NCBI GenBank assembly: GCA_017631955.1
Contig: JAGBSJ010000019.1
Location: 1 to 38,315 of the forward strand
Source: Clostridia bacterium
Lineage (GTDB): Bacteria; Bacillota; Clostridia; Oscillospirales; Acutalibacteraceae
Reading direction: 5' to 3'
Length of the DNA: 38,315 nt
Below the pieces are notes generated by a model. The model was not told the origin of the DNA. It searched no databases and was given only the letters and a program-made list of their open reading frames with translations. Position numbers and translations under genes: made by a program. Below, in pieces: positions 1-8,128 of this stretch. The first letter of the stretch is position 1; every line of letters begins with the position of its first letter.

Positions 1-1
1 A

Positions 2-733
2 GGTAACCTTGCAATTCATACAATTTTCCAGTGCCCTAACGAGATGGGTAAAGGTATTCTTGTAACTCCTACAGTTGACGGTAACTTACTTATCGGACCA
101 ACAGCTATTAATCAAGATAGTAAAGAAGATATTGACACAACTCCAGAGGGACTTAAAGAGATTGTTGAAAAAGCACTTAAATCAGTTCCTATTGTTTCAA
201 CAAGAAATGCAATCACATCTTTTGCGGGTGTTCGTGCTCATCCTGTTAATGACGATTTCATCATTGGTTGGTGCGATAAGAGTGCAAACTTCTTGAATGT
301 TGCGGGTGTTGAATCTCCAGGACTTTCATCTGCTCCTGCAATCGCTCTTTATGTTCGTGAAATCTTAAGTGAAAAACTCGAACTTATAGAGAAAGAAAAT
401 TATACAGATGTAAGAGAAGAACCTGTTCGTTTCCGTCATATGAGTGATGAAGAAAGAGCAGAACTTATAAAGAAGAATCCTGCTTACGGTAGAATCGTTT
501 GTCGTTGCGAAACAATCACAGAGGGTGAGATTATCGACGCTATCAAAGCTCCTGCAGGGGCAAGAGATGTTGACGGTGTTAAACGACGTACTCGAGCAGG
601 TATGGGACGTTGTCAGGGTGGTTTCTGTGGCAGTAAAGTTGTAGAAATCCTTGCTCGCGAGTTAGGTGTTCCAATGAGTGACATCACAAAATTCGGCGGC
701 GACTCAAAGATTATTTATGAAAGAACAAAGTGA
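2..733 (+). CDS. FAD-dependent glycerol-3-phosphate dehydrogenase-like protein, C-terminal part (5' truncated)
   Basis: The reading frame is open from base 2 and runs into the window edge, so the true start lies upstream; the ATG at 44 is internal. About 243 residues are visible. The first part resembles the C-terminal lobe of a DAO-family FAD oxidoreductase (GlpA/GlpD type). The end is a BFD-like [2Fe-2S] domain with a Cys-x-Cys pair (codons at 500 and 506) and a Cys-x4-Cys pair (codons at 611 and 626), as in anaerobic GlpA. In that family the enzyme oxidises glycerol-3-phosphate to dihydroxyacetone phosphate and passes electrons to partner flavoproteins at the membrane. The next two genes, an NAD/FAD oxidoreductase and a DUF1667 protein, form the set often seen with it in Clostridia. 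The substrate is inferred from the family; another 2-hydroxyacid cannot be excluded without the missing FAD-binding half. Confidence 0.8.
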   Translation, partial: GNLAIHTIFQCPNEMGKGILVTPTVDGNLLIGPTAINQDSKEDIDTTPEGLKEIVEKALKSVPIVSTRNAITSFAGVRAHPVNDDFIIGWCDKSANFLNVAGVESPGLSSAPAIALYVREILSEKLELIEKENYTDVREEPVRFRHMSDEERAELIKKNPAYGRIVCRCETITEGEIIDAIKAPAGARDVDGVKRRTRAGMGRCQGGFCGSKVVEILARELGVPMSDITKFGGDSKIIYERTK

Positions 734-744
734 GGTGAATCGGT

Positions 745-1998
745 ATGTTGAATTATGACCTTGTTGTAGTTGGTGGCGGTCCTGCTGGTATGGCAGCTGC
801 CCTTAAAGCAAAAGAAAATGGTATTGATAGCATTATCGTTCTTGAACGTGCCGAAACACTTGGCGGTATTCTTGAACAGTGCATTCACACTGGTTTTGGT
901 CTTCACTATTTTGGTGAAGAACTTTCAGGTCCTGAGTATGCAGGCAGATTTATGAAAATGCTTGAAGGTACTGACATTGATGTTAAGGTTGATACAATGG
1001 TACTTGATGTTGCTGATGGTAATGTTGTTACCGCAGTTAACAAGAAGGACGGTCTTCTTAAATTTCAGGCAAAAGCAGTAGTTCTTGCTATGGGTTGCCG
1101 TGAAAGACCACGTGGTGCATTAAGTATCGCAGGTAGTCGTTGTTCAGGTATTATGACTGCAGGTACTGCACAGAAATATGTTAACATTGACGGCTATATG
1201 CCTGGTCACGAAGTTGTTATTCTTGGCTCTGGTGACATCGGTCTTATTATGGCTCGTCGTATGACTCTTGAAGGCGCAAAGGTTAAAATGGTTTGCGAAC
1301 TTATGCCATATTCAGGCGGTTTGACAAGAAATATCGTTCAGTGTCTTGATGACTTTGGCATTCCACTTAAACTTTCAACTACAGTTATTGCAACTCATGG
1401 TAAAGACCGTCTTGAAGGTGTAACAATCGCAAAAGTTGACGATAAACTTCAACCAATCGAGGGTACAGAAGAATATGTTCCTTGTGATACATTGATGCTT
1501 TCAGTTGGTCTTATTCCTGAAAACGAACTTTCAAAGAATTCAGGACTCGACCTTGATAGAATCACAAATGGTCCACAAGTTGACGAATATCGTGAAACAG
1601 AACACGCAGGTGTGTTTGCTTGCGGTAACGTTCTTCAGGTTCATGACCTTGTTGACTATGTTACAGAAGAAAGCCAGATTGCTGGTCTTGGTGCTGCAAA
1701 GTTCATCAAGGGTGAAAAGGTAACAGGTGAGTGTGTTTATACTCAAGGTATCAACGGTGTTCGTTACATAGTACCACAGAGAATTAATCGTGAAACAGAT
1801 ACTGATGTTAAACTTTATTTCCGTGTTGGTGCAGTTTTCAATAATGCAAGAATTATTGTTGAGTGCGACGGTAAAGAAATCCTTTCAAAGAAAAAGGTTA
1901 AACTTTGCCCAGGCGAAATGGAATATGTTACTCTCAAACAGTCAGTAATTTCTGAACTTCCTGCAGATGCAGTTATTAATGTAAGAGTGGAGGCGTAA
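745..1998 (+). CDS. NAD(P)/FAD-dependent oxidoreductase, GlpB-like electron-transfer partner
   Basis: This is a 417-residue flavoprotein. The N-terminus carries a dinucleotide-binding GGGPAG motif (residues about 9-14) and a second Rossmann motif, GSGDIG, sits near residue 155, the usual FAD and NAD sites of the pyridine nucleotide-disulfide oxidoreductase fold. No CxxxxC redox-active disulfide is evident near the first motif. The last 70 residues are a predicted beta-rich tail with no domain I recognise. The start is chosen for the GAGGTGA ribosome site at 733-739 and an 11-base gap from the previous stop. Between a GlpA-like dehydrogenase and a DUF1667 protein, it most likely shuttles electrons from glycerol-3-phosphate oxidation to NAD or another carrier. 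Family assignment is firm; the reaction is inferred from context. Confidence 0.8.
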   Translation: MLNYDLVVVGGGPAGMAAALKAKENGIDSIIVLERAETLGGILEQCIHTGFGLHYFGEELSGPEYAGRFMKMLEGTDIDVKVDTMVLDVADGNVVTAVNKKDGLLKFQAKAVVLAMGCRERPRGALSIAGSRCSGIMTAGTAQKYVNIDGYMPGHEVVILGSGDIGLIMARRMTLEGAKVKMVCELMPYSGGLTRNIVQCLDDFGIPLKLSTTVIATHGKDRLEGVTIAKVDDKLQPIEGTEEYVPCDTLMLSVGLIPENELSKNSGLDLDRITNGPQVDEYRETEHAGVFACGNVLQVHDLVDYVTEESQIAGLGAAKFIKGEKVTGECVYTQGINGVRYIVPQRINRETDTDVKLYFRVGAVFNNARIIVECDGKEILSKKKVKLCPGEMEYVTLKQSVISELPADAVINVRVEA

Positions 1999-2002
1999 TA
2001 AA

Positions 2003-2365
2003 ATGGAAAATAGAGAACTTGTTTGTGTTGCTTGTCCTTTAGGATGCCCAATTACTGTTACATTTGATGCAGATGGTAACGTAGCTACTGTTACAGGTAA
2101 TACTTGTAAACGTGGTGACGCTTATGCTCGTACAGAGGTTACAAATCCAACAAGAATGATTACAACAACTGTTAGAGTTGAAGGTGGCAGTGCTTATGTT
2201 GTGCCTGTAAAATCAGCAAATCCAATTCCAAAGGGTATGATGATGGAATGTATGGCAGAAATCAATAAAGCATCTATTAAAGCTCCTGTTAATATCGGTG
2301 ATGTAGTTATTGAAAACATCCTCGGTACAGGTGTAGATATTGTTGCAACAAATTATGCAGAATAA
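2003..2365 (+). CDS. DUF1667 domain iron-sulfur protein
   Basis: A 120-residue protein with cysteines at 8, 11, 15 and 35 (CxxCxxxC then C in TGNTCKRG), a spacing like the N-terminal [4Fe-4S] domain of molybdopterin oxidoreductases. This arrangement and size fit DUF1667, a family that accompanies GlpA/GlpB-like flavoproteins in anaerobic Firmicutes and Thermotogae. It probably relays electrons or stabilises the complex. A GGAGG ribosome site lies at 1991-1995 and the gene starts four bases after the preceding stop, so the three genes form one transcript. The 3' end overlaps the start of the fucosidase gene. The iron-sulfur cluster is inferred from cysteine spacing only. Confidence 0.75.
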   Translation: MENRELVCVACPLGCPITVTFDADGNVATVTGNTCKRGDAYARTEVTNPTRMITTTVRVEGGSAYVVPVKSANPIPKGMMMECMAEINKASIKAPVNIGDVVIENILGTGVDIVATNYAE

Positions 2366-3779
2366 GAAAAGTTATGAGTTGGCGGCGGAAGTAATTCCGT
2401 CGCCTCGTCAATTAGAGTGGCAAAAATTAGAAATGTACGCTTTCTGTCATTTCGGTACAAATACGTTTACAGGTCGTGAGTGGGGCGATGGTACTGCACC
2501 GGCATCTATTTTTAATCCCCAAAAGCTTGATGCTCGTCAATGGGCAAAAGAGATTAAAAATGCAGGTCTTAAAGCTATTATCCTTACTTGTAAGCACCAT
2601 GATGGTTTTTGTCTTTGGCCAAGCGAATATACAGATTACTGTATGAAAAATAGTCCTTATAAAGACGGTAAAGGTGACGTAGCAAAAGAGGTCAGTGATG
2701 CTTGCCGTGAATATGGACTTAAATTCGGAGTCTATCTTTCTCCCTGGGATAGACACGAAGCCACTTATGGTACAGGCGAAGAATACAATACATATTTTAA
2801 AAATCAACTTACAGAACTTGCTACAAAATATGGCGATGTTTTCTGCTTTTGGTTTGACGGTGCTTGCGGCGAGGGTAAAAACGGTAAAAAACAAGTGTAT
2901 GATTGGAATTCATATTTTGAAATCATCCGTGAATTGCAACCAAATGCAGTAATCAATATATGCGGACCAGATGTCCGTTGGTGTGGTAATGAGGCGGGCA
3001 AATCGCGTGAATCTGAATGGAGTGTTGTGCCTTATTATGTAAGCAATCAGGATTATGTTGCAGAGCATTCTCAACAAGAAGACGACCCTGACTTTGCTAA
3101 AAGGGTAGAGGCGACTACGCAAGATTTAGGCAGCCGTAAAGCTATTGAAGGTTGTAAGCATTTTATCTGGTATCCTGCAGAAGTTGATGTTTCTATTCGT
3201 CCGGGTTGGTTTTATCATAAAAGAGAAGACTTTAAAGTTAAATCATTGAAGAAGCTTATGCAGATTTATTGGGGTAGTGTGGGTGGCAATTCATCATTAT
3301 TGCTTAACATTCCACCCGATAAAAACGGACTTATTGCAAAAGCCGATGTTCGTGCGTTGCGTAAATTCGGTGACGAGTTGCGAAAAGAATTTCCCGAAAA
3401 TCTTGCAACCGATTGCGCTGTAACTGCATCTTCTCAATTAAGTGATGACTATAATGCTAACAATTTGATAACCGAAAACGGCTATTGGCAATGTGACGAA
3501 AATGATGAGAAACCCGAAATCAAAATCACTTTTAAAAATAGCATAGTTGCTGATAAAATAGTCCTTAAAGAAAATATTGCAACTGGACAACAGATTGAAA
3601 GTTTTGATGTTTTCGCAGATATCGGCAATGGCTATGAAAAAATTTGCTCATCCACAATAATTGGAGCAAAGCGAATCTGCCGTTTCAAGAAACAAAAAAT
3701 TAACCGACTTAAAATTGTAATCACATCATATCGTGTGAAAGCAACTCTCAACAAAGTTGAACTTTATTGCAAAAAATAA
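2355..3779 (+). CDS. Alpha-L-fucosidase, GH29, cytoplasmic
   Basis: A 474-residue glycoside hydrolase that removes alpha-linked L-fucose from oligosaccharides. GH29 signatures are clear: HFGTNTF near the N-terminus, TCKHHDGFCLWPS, and FWFDG, whose Asp168 fits the catalytic nucleophile. Residues 1 to about 335 form the barrel; the last 130 residues look like an F5/8 type C (discoidin-like) beta-sandwich. There is no signal peptide, so it should act in the cytoplasm on imported oligosaccharides. The ATG at 2355 overlaps the DUF1667 gene by 11 bases with no clear ribosome site of its own, which suggests translational coupling; an upstream TTG at 2340 in the same frame is less likely. A terminator follows. 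A GPH sugar symporter sits convergent downstream and could supply the substrate (inference). Confidence 0.85.
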   Translation: MQNKKSYELAAEVIPSPRQLEWQKLEMYAFCHFGTNTFTGREWGDGTAPASIFNPQKLDARQWAKEIKNAGLKAIILTCKHHDGFCLWPSEYTDYCMKNSPYKDGKGDVAKEVSDACREYGLKFGVYLSPWDRHEATYGTGEEYNTYFKNQLTELATKYGDVFCFWFDGACGEGKNGKKQVYDWNSYFEIIRELQPNAVINICGPDVRWCGNEAGKSRESEWSVVPYYVSNQDYVAEHSQQEDDPDFAKRVEATTQDLGSRKAIEGCKHFIWYPAEVDVSIRPGWFYHKREDFKVKSLKKLMQIYWGSVGGNSSLLLNIPPDKNGLIAKADVRALRKFGDELRKEFPENLATDCAVTASSQLSDDYNANNLITENGYWQCDENDEKPEIKITFKNSIVADKIVLKENIATGQQIESFDVFADIGNGYEKICSSTIIGAKRICRFKKQKINRLKIVITSYRVKATLNKVELYCKK

Positions 3780-3790
3780 TTATTAAAACA

Positions 3791-3820
3791 AAACCCCAAC
3801 TCATTTGAGTTGGGGTAAAT
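3791..3820. terminator. Bidirectional intrinsic terminator between fucosidase and GPH symporter genes
   Basis: A perfect 10-bp stem (arms 3794-3803 and 3806-3815, CCCCAACTCA and its complement) with a minimal loop. A-rich sequence lies on the left and TAAATTT on the right, so it can serve both convergent genes. Confidence 0.85.
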
Positions 3821-3841
3821 TTATTATGTATAGTGATTGGT

Positions 3842-5416
3842 TTATTCAGTTTCAATTGTAACATTTTCTGCCTCATTATTTATTTTTTCAAGTCTTTCAC
3901 GACGTCTTACTTCAAGGTCTGCAAGCATCTGTTCTTTAACTTTACCGTCAACATTAAAGAACAAAAGGGTTATACCATAAAGGAAACGAGCAATTGCAGG
4001 TAATAAACAGAAAACAGCCCAGAAACCAAGAAGTGTATTGTAGTTTGATTCAGCAACAATGTTGCCAAATTCATCTTTTCTTGCAACATAACCAACTAAT
4101 GAAATAACAACACCTGAAAGAAGGTTTGTGATTGAGTTAGCGGCCTTACCGAAGTAGTTTTGAACAGTCTGAACAAGAGCTTCGTTTCTCATACCTGTTT
4201 TCCATTCGCTGTAGTCATAAACGTCGCCCTGAAGAACAGCACCCGCAACATTCAAAAGCTGGTTAGGAAGTCCGCAAACTGTAAGACAGAATGTAAGAAT
4301 TGCAAGGTTAATTACGGCATTATGACCTTCCCAGTCAACAAGGAAGCCCTTGCCGTTGTTACCGAAAATACCAATAAGGAATGTACCTGCATAAGCGAAA
4401 CCTGCAAAGATACCTGATGCAACAGCAACTTTTTTAGCACCAAATCTACGGATAAGTTTAGGTGCAAGTGGTACCATTATATAGTTAGGAATACCTGTGA
4501 AAATACCTGCGATTGAACCGTGAGCAACATTCTTTGAGTTGTGCATCCAATAGAAACTTTCACTTGCAACACCAACTGACTTGAAGCCGGCGAAGAAACC
4601 TGAGAGAACAAGAACAAACATTGGTCTGTTTTTGAAAACGTTCTTGAATGATTCAACAACACCAACTTCTTTCATCTGTTCACGAGAAGCAAGCGGAACT
4701 CTTTCTCTCATAGCAGAGAAACCATAGAATGCAGTAAATGCAGCGATTACAGTAATTATAACTGCAAACCCTGTATAGATATCTTGCATACCAACTGCAT
4801 TTTTTGTAGCTTTTGGAAGAATACCAACTGCGAATGATGCAATAGATGGAAGGAATACACCAAAAAGGTCAGCAAACTTTGATGTGGCAATAAGGTTATC
4901 ACGCTCATTGTTGTTTGGAGTGATATTATAAAGCATAATAGTCCAAGCACCAAAGTATGACATGCCAAGGTTGTAAACAAAAATTGCAACAACAGTCCAA
5001 ATTATTTTCTGCCACTCATGAACAAGAAAAGCAGGAGTGGTAAAGAGCATTATCATTGCTATTGCCCAGAATGGTGTAGGAATAACAAGCCATGGACGAA
5101 GACGACCCCAACGAGTTCTTGTACGGTCAATAATAAGACCTGAAATTGAGTCGTCAACAGCATCGTAAATTGATTCGATGAACATAATTACGCCGTATGT
5201 ACTACCTGACATTCCAAGGAAACTGATAGCAAAGAACTGACGGAATGCGTTAACATACTGGCTTAAGTTTTTCTGCCCGAATGAAGTTAAAAGGAAACCA
5301 GCGATTTCTTTTGGTCGCAAATATCGTCTGTCTTGAGCAGATGCTTCTTGAACATTAGTTTCAACAGTACCTGCATCAACTTCATTGACAACTGTGGTTG
5401 TAGTTGTGTTTTCCAC
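3842..5416 (-). CDS. GPH-family (glycoside-pentoside-hexuronide:cation) sugar symporter
   Basis: A 524-residue polytopic membrane protein of the MelB/GPH branch of the major facilitator superfamily. After a hydrophilic N-terminus of about 35 residues come roughly twelve hydrophobic segments. The family signature is visible as DAVDDSISG followed by DRTRTRWGRLRPW in the first third. GPH proteins import glycosides, pentosides or hexuronides with Na+ or H+. The start is a GTG (complement of 5414-5416), preceded by AAAGGCGTGA and by an in-frame stop four codons upstream. It has its own promoter and reads toward the fucosidase gene. Substrate is not readable from sequence; a fucosylated or arabinosylated oligosaccharide would fit the neighbours. 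The C-terminus is a charged cytoplasmic tail. Confidence 0.85.
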   Translation of the reverse strand: MENTTTTTVVNEVDAGTVETNVQEASAQDRRYLRPKEIAGFLLTSFGQKNLSQYVNAFRQFFAISFLGMSGSTYGVIMFIESIYDAVDDSISGLIIDRTRTRWGRLRPWLVIPTPFWAIAMIMLFTTPAFLVHEWQKIIWTVVAIFVYNLGMSYFGAWTIMLYNITPNNNERDNLIATSKFADLFGVFLPSIASFAVGILPKATKNAVGMQDIYTGFAVIITVIAAFTAFYGFSAMRERVPLASREQMKEVGVVESFKNVFKNRPMFVLVLSGFFAGFKSVGVASESFYWMHNSKNVAHGSIAGIFTGIPNYIMVPLAPKLIRRFGAKKVAVASGIFAGFAYAGTFLIGIFGNNGKGFLVDWEGHNAVINLAILTFCLTVCGLPNQLLNVAGAVLQGDVYDYSEWKTGMRNEALVQTVQNYFGKAANSITNLLSGVVISLVGYVARKDEFGNIVAESNYNTLLGFWAVFCLLPAIARFLYGITLLFFNVDGKVKEQMLADLEVRRRERLEKINNEAENVTIETE

Positions 5417-5468
5417 TATTCAATCACGCCTTTTTTAGAAATTCCATATATTTTCCATATACTAATTA

Positions 5469-5497
5469 AATATAACATAAAAGCCGACAATAATCAA
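5469..5497 (-). promoter_or_regulatory. Promoter of the GPH symporter gene
   Basis: On the minus strand TTGATT (5492-5497) and TATATT (5469-5474) are separated by exactly 17 bases, ahead of the GTG at 5416. The -35 box lies inside the terminator stem-loop of the upstream rnhA gene. Confidence 0.55.
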
Positions 5498-5521
5498 CCT
5501 AAAAATTGAAAATCATCGGCT
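5478..5521 (-). terminator. Probable intrinsic terminator of rnhA
   Basis: On the minus strand a 10-bp stem (arms 5512-5521 and 5482-5491; eight Watson-Crick pairs plus two G-U) encloses a loop of about 20 bases and is followed by TTTTATG. It starts five bases after the rnhA stop codon. The long loop and short T-tract make it weaker than the others in the window. Confidence 0.6.
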
Positions 5522-5526
5522 AATAT

Positions 5527-5973
5527 TTAACGGAATTTTTGAGAGAATTCAACTGCAAGTTTGTCACAACGCTCATTTTCAGGATGTCCCGCGTGTCCTT
5601 TTACCCATTCGAATTCATATTCGTGCTCGGCGAGTAAATCAAGAAGTCGTTCCCAAAGGTCTGGATTTAATGCGGGCTTCTTATCTGATTTACGCCAATT
5701 GTTAGCACGCCAGCCCTCTGCCCATCCCTTTGTAATACCATTTACAACATAAGATGAGTCAGAATAAATTTTAACTTTGCATTTCCTGTTAAGTGCTTCA
5801 AGTCCGTTGATTACAGCCAAAAGTTCCATTCTGTTGTTTGTAGTTTCGGCTTCACCACCAGATAATTCTTTTTCAGTACCGTTACAACGGAGAATTGTAC
5901 CCCAACCACCAGGGCCAGGATTCCCTGAACAAGCACCGTCTGTAAATATTTCAACAAAAGTCAAGTTTTTCAT
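5527..5973 (-). CDS. rnhA: Ribonuclease HI
   Basis: A 148-residue type 1 RNase H, which cuts the RNA strand of RNA-DNA hybrids and so removes R-loops and replication primers. The full catalytic set is visible: Asp12 ([16 protein letters not shown]), Glu50 (NNRMEL), Asp72 (YSDSSYV) and Asp137 (NERCDKLA), plus the flexible-loop His127 (KGHAGH). The length matches the E. coli enzyme. The ATG at 5973 is preferred because AGGAG lies seven bases upstream; the open frame extends to 6042, but those 23 codons lack a ribosome site and family similarity. The gene is monocistronic, with its own promoter and a terminator before the symporter gene. Confidence 0.95.
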   Translation of the reverse strand: MKNLTFVEIFTDGACSGNPGPGGWGTILRCNGTEKELSGGEAETTNNRMELLAVINGLEALNRKCKVKIYSDSSYVVNGITKGWAEGWRANNWRKSDKKPALNPDLWERLLDLLAEHEYEFEWVKGHAGHPENERCDKLAVEFSQKFR

Positions 5974-6013
5974 ATAAACTCCTGAATAAATTGATTTAAA
6001 ATTAACTAAACTA

Positions 6014-6042
6014 ATTTTATCACGGATTTTAATATTTAACAA
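6014..6042 (-). promoter_or_regulatory. Candidate promoter of rnhA
   Basis: Minus-strand TTGTTA (6037-6042) and TAAAAT (6014-6019) with a 17-base spacer, about 40 bases before the chosen start codon. The region is very AT-rich, so the match is only moderately specific. Confidence 0.4.
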
Positions 6043-6096
6043 TATAAACTACACAAAAAAACGGACAAAAACCAAAATTGTAAAATGCACTTTACC

Positions 6097-6125
6097 TTGA
6101 CAATAAACTCTAAAAATAGTATTAT
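6097..6125 (+). promoter_or_regulatory. Strong promoter of the RNase J-to-FtsH gene run
   Basis: TTGACA (6097-6102), 17-base spacer, TATTAT (6120-6125). It lies about 110 bases before the rnjA start and is divergent from rnhA. The resulting leader of roughly 110 bases is AT-rich and shows no clear riboswitch. Confidence 0.75.
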
Positions 6126-6243
6126 ATAATGACAATATAGTGAGTTAGTATGGGATTTTGTGCATATATTTATATAAAACTCAATGTTGCTATGTCCTGA
6201 GTAGTAATATTACATATACAAAAATATAATTAAGGAGGTAATT

Positions 6244-8103
6244 ATGGCAAAACAAAAAACAGAAAATATTTCATCTAAAACAGAAAAACGTTCTGCAAAA
6301 GGTATGTCTTCTAATCGTTCAAAAAAGCAGAATACAACAAAAAAGAATCCCTTTAAGAAAAATAACAGTAAAAAATCTGTTTCAAATAAATCAAGAAAAG
6401 GAAATGCTAAGAATAATATGACAAAAAGAACACCAAAACGTGAAGAGAAGGGTGTTAAAATTGCATTTTTAGGCGGACTCAACGAAGTTGGTAAAAATAT
6501 GACTTTGTATGAGTATGAAAACGAAATGATGCTTGTTGACTGTGGTTTAGCTTTCCCTGAACCAGACATGTTAGGCGTCGACTTGGTTATTCCTGATTTC
6601 ACTTATGTTGAAGAAAATGCAGATAAAGTAAAAGGCATTTTCATTACTCATGGTCACGAAGACCATATAGGCGGTCTTGCATATCTTTTAAGACGAGTAA
6701 ATATTCCTGTTTATGGTACAAAACTTACAATCGGTCTTATTGAAGGCAAACTTCGTGAACATAAAATTCTTGATATGGTTGATTTGAATGTAATTCAGCC
6801 GAAAGATAAAGTTAAACTCGGTAATTTTGAAGTTGAGGCAATTCATGTTAATCATTCAATTCCTGATGCTATTGCTCTTGCAATCAGTACACCTGCAGGT
6901 CTTATTTTGCAGACAGGTGACTTTAAGATTGATACAACACCAATTGATGGTGATGTAATCGACTTGGCACGAATTGCAAAACTCGGTGAAAAAGGTGTGC
7001 TCGCACTTCTTTCAGACTCAACAAATGCACAAAGACCTGGCTATACTTCAAGTGAGCGTACAGTAGGCGAGTCATTCGAGCGCCTTTTTCAGAAAGCCGA
7101 TGGTAAACGACTTATTGTCGCAACCTTTGCATCAAATATTCACAGAGTACAACAGATTATTGATGTTGCCGCATCTGTAGGCAGAAAAGTTGCACTTTCA
7201 GGTCGCAGTCTTGAAAATGTTGTTGAAACTGCGTCAAAACTCGGCTATCTTAATGTGCCTGAAGGCATTTTGGTGAGTATTGATATGGTGTCACGTTATC
7301 CTCACGACAAACTTGTTATTATTACAACAGGTAGTCAGGGCGAGCCCATGTCAGCTCTTTACAGAATGGCATTTTCAGAGCACAGACGTGTCGAAATTGG
7401 TACAGGTGACTATGTTATAATCTCTGCAACACCAATCCCAGGTAATGAGAAAACTGTGGGTAAGGTTGTTGATGAATTGTTAAAGCGTGGAGCAGAAGTT
7501 GTATATGAAAAAATGTATGATGTCCACGTTTCAGGTCATGCTTGTCAGGAGGAATTGCGACTCATAATGAGTTTGGCGAAACCAAAATTCTTTATTCCTG
7601 TACACGGCGAGCAGAAACATTTAAGAAAACACGCTCAACTTGCAGAAAGTATGGGAATTCAACCGGGCAATATTTTTATTGCTGATAACGGAAGAAAGAT
7701 TGAACTTACCAAACGCAAAATGTCTGTACTTGAAAATGTGCCTGCAGGCAAAGTTTTTGTTGATGGTTACGGCGTTGGTGATGTTGGTAGTGCAGTTATT
7801 CGTGAGCGTAAGCGTCTTGCGGAAGACGGTCTTATGATAATCAATGTTGTAATTGAAAAAGATACAGGAATGTTAGTTGCAGGTCCGGACGTAGTGTCTC
7901 GTGGATTTGTTTATGTCCGTGACTCTGAAGAACTGATTTCAGAAGTAAAACTTGTTGCACAAATCGTAGTTGATGAGTGCATTCATGATGGCAATATAGA
8001 ATGGGGTACAATAAGAAACAGAATCCGTGATGATATTTCTCGTCTTCTTTATGACAGAACAAAGCGTAGTCCTATGGTGCTACCTATAATCAGTGCGGTG
8101 TAA
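6244..8103 (+). CDS. rnjA: Ribonuclease J
   Basis: A 619-residue metallo-beta-lactamase/beta-CASP ribonuclease with 5'-to-3' exonuclease and endonuclease activity in mRNA decay and rRNA maturation. The zinc motif HGHEDH is at residues 136-141. Later conserved blocks include SDSTNAQRPG, the beta-CASP region with TTGSQGEP, and HVSGHA. The first 70 residues are an unusual Lys/Asn/Ser/Arg-rich, low-complexity extension before the core begins at VKIAFLGGL; it is probably disordered and may contact RNA. An AAGGAGG ribosome site lies directly upstream. The gene heads a seven-gene run with small gaps or overlaps. Whether it is RNase J1 or J2 cannot be told; only one copy is seen here. Confidence 0.93.
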   Translation: MAKQKTENISSKTEKRSAKGMSSNRSKKQNTTKKNPFKKNNSKKSVSNKSRKGNAKNNMTKRTPKREEKGVKIAFLGGLNEVGKNMTLYEYENEMMLVDCGLAFPEPDMLGVDLVIPDFTYVEENADKVKGIFITHGHEDHIGGLAYLLRRVNIPVYGTKLTIGLIEGKLREHKILDMVDLNVIQPKDKVKLGNFEVEAIHVNHSIPDAIALAISTPAGLILQTGDFKIDTTPIDGDVIDLARIAKLGEKGVLALLSDSTNAQRPGYTSSERTVGESFERLFQKADGKRLIVATFASNIHRVQQIIDVAASVGRKVALSGRSLENVVETASKLGYLNVPEGILVSIDMVSRYPHDKLVIITTGSQGEPMSALYRMAFSEHRRVEIGTGDYVIISATPIPGNEKTVGKVVDELLKRGAEVVYEKMYDVHVSGHACQEELRLIMSLAKPKFFIPVHGEQKHLRKHAQLAESMGIQPGNIFIADNGRKIELTKRKMSVLENVPAGKVFVDGYGVGDVGSAVIRERKRLAEDGLMIINVVIEKDTGMLVAGPDVVSRGFVYVRDSEELISEVKLVAQIVVDECIHDGNIEWGTIRNRIRDDISRLLYDRTKRSPMVLPIISAV

Positions 8104-8128
8104 CCATTTATATTAAAAAGGTGTTATT

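Noticed and set aside
2427..2894. 155-codon open frame on the minus strand inside the fucosidase gene
   Set aside because: It lies antisense to a gene with clear GH29 motifs, has no ribosome site, and its translation is Cys/Phe/Thr-rich without domain features; it is a codon-bias shadow.
5974..6042. 23-codon N-terminal extension of ribonuclease HI
   Set aside because: It has no ribosome site, covers the promoter, and lengthens the protein beyond the family norm; the ATG at 5973 has AGGAG.
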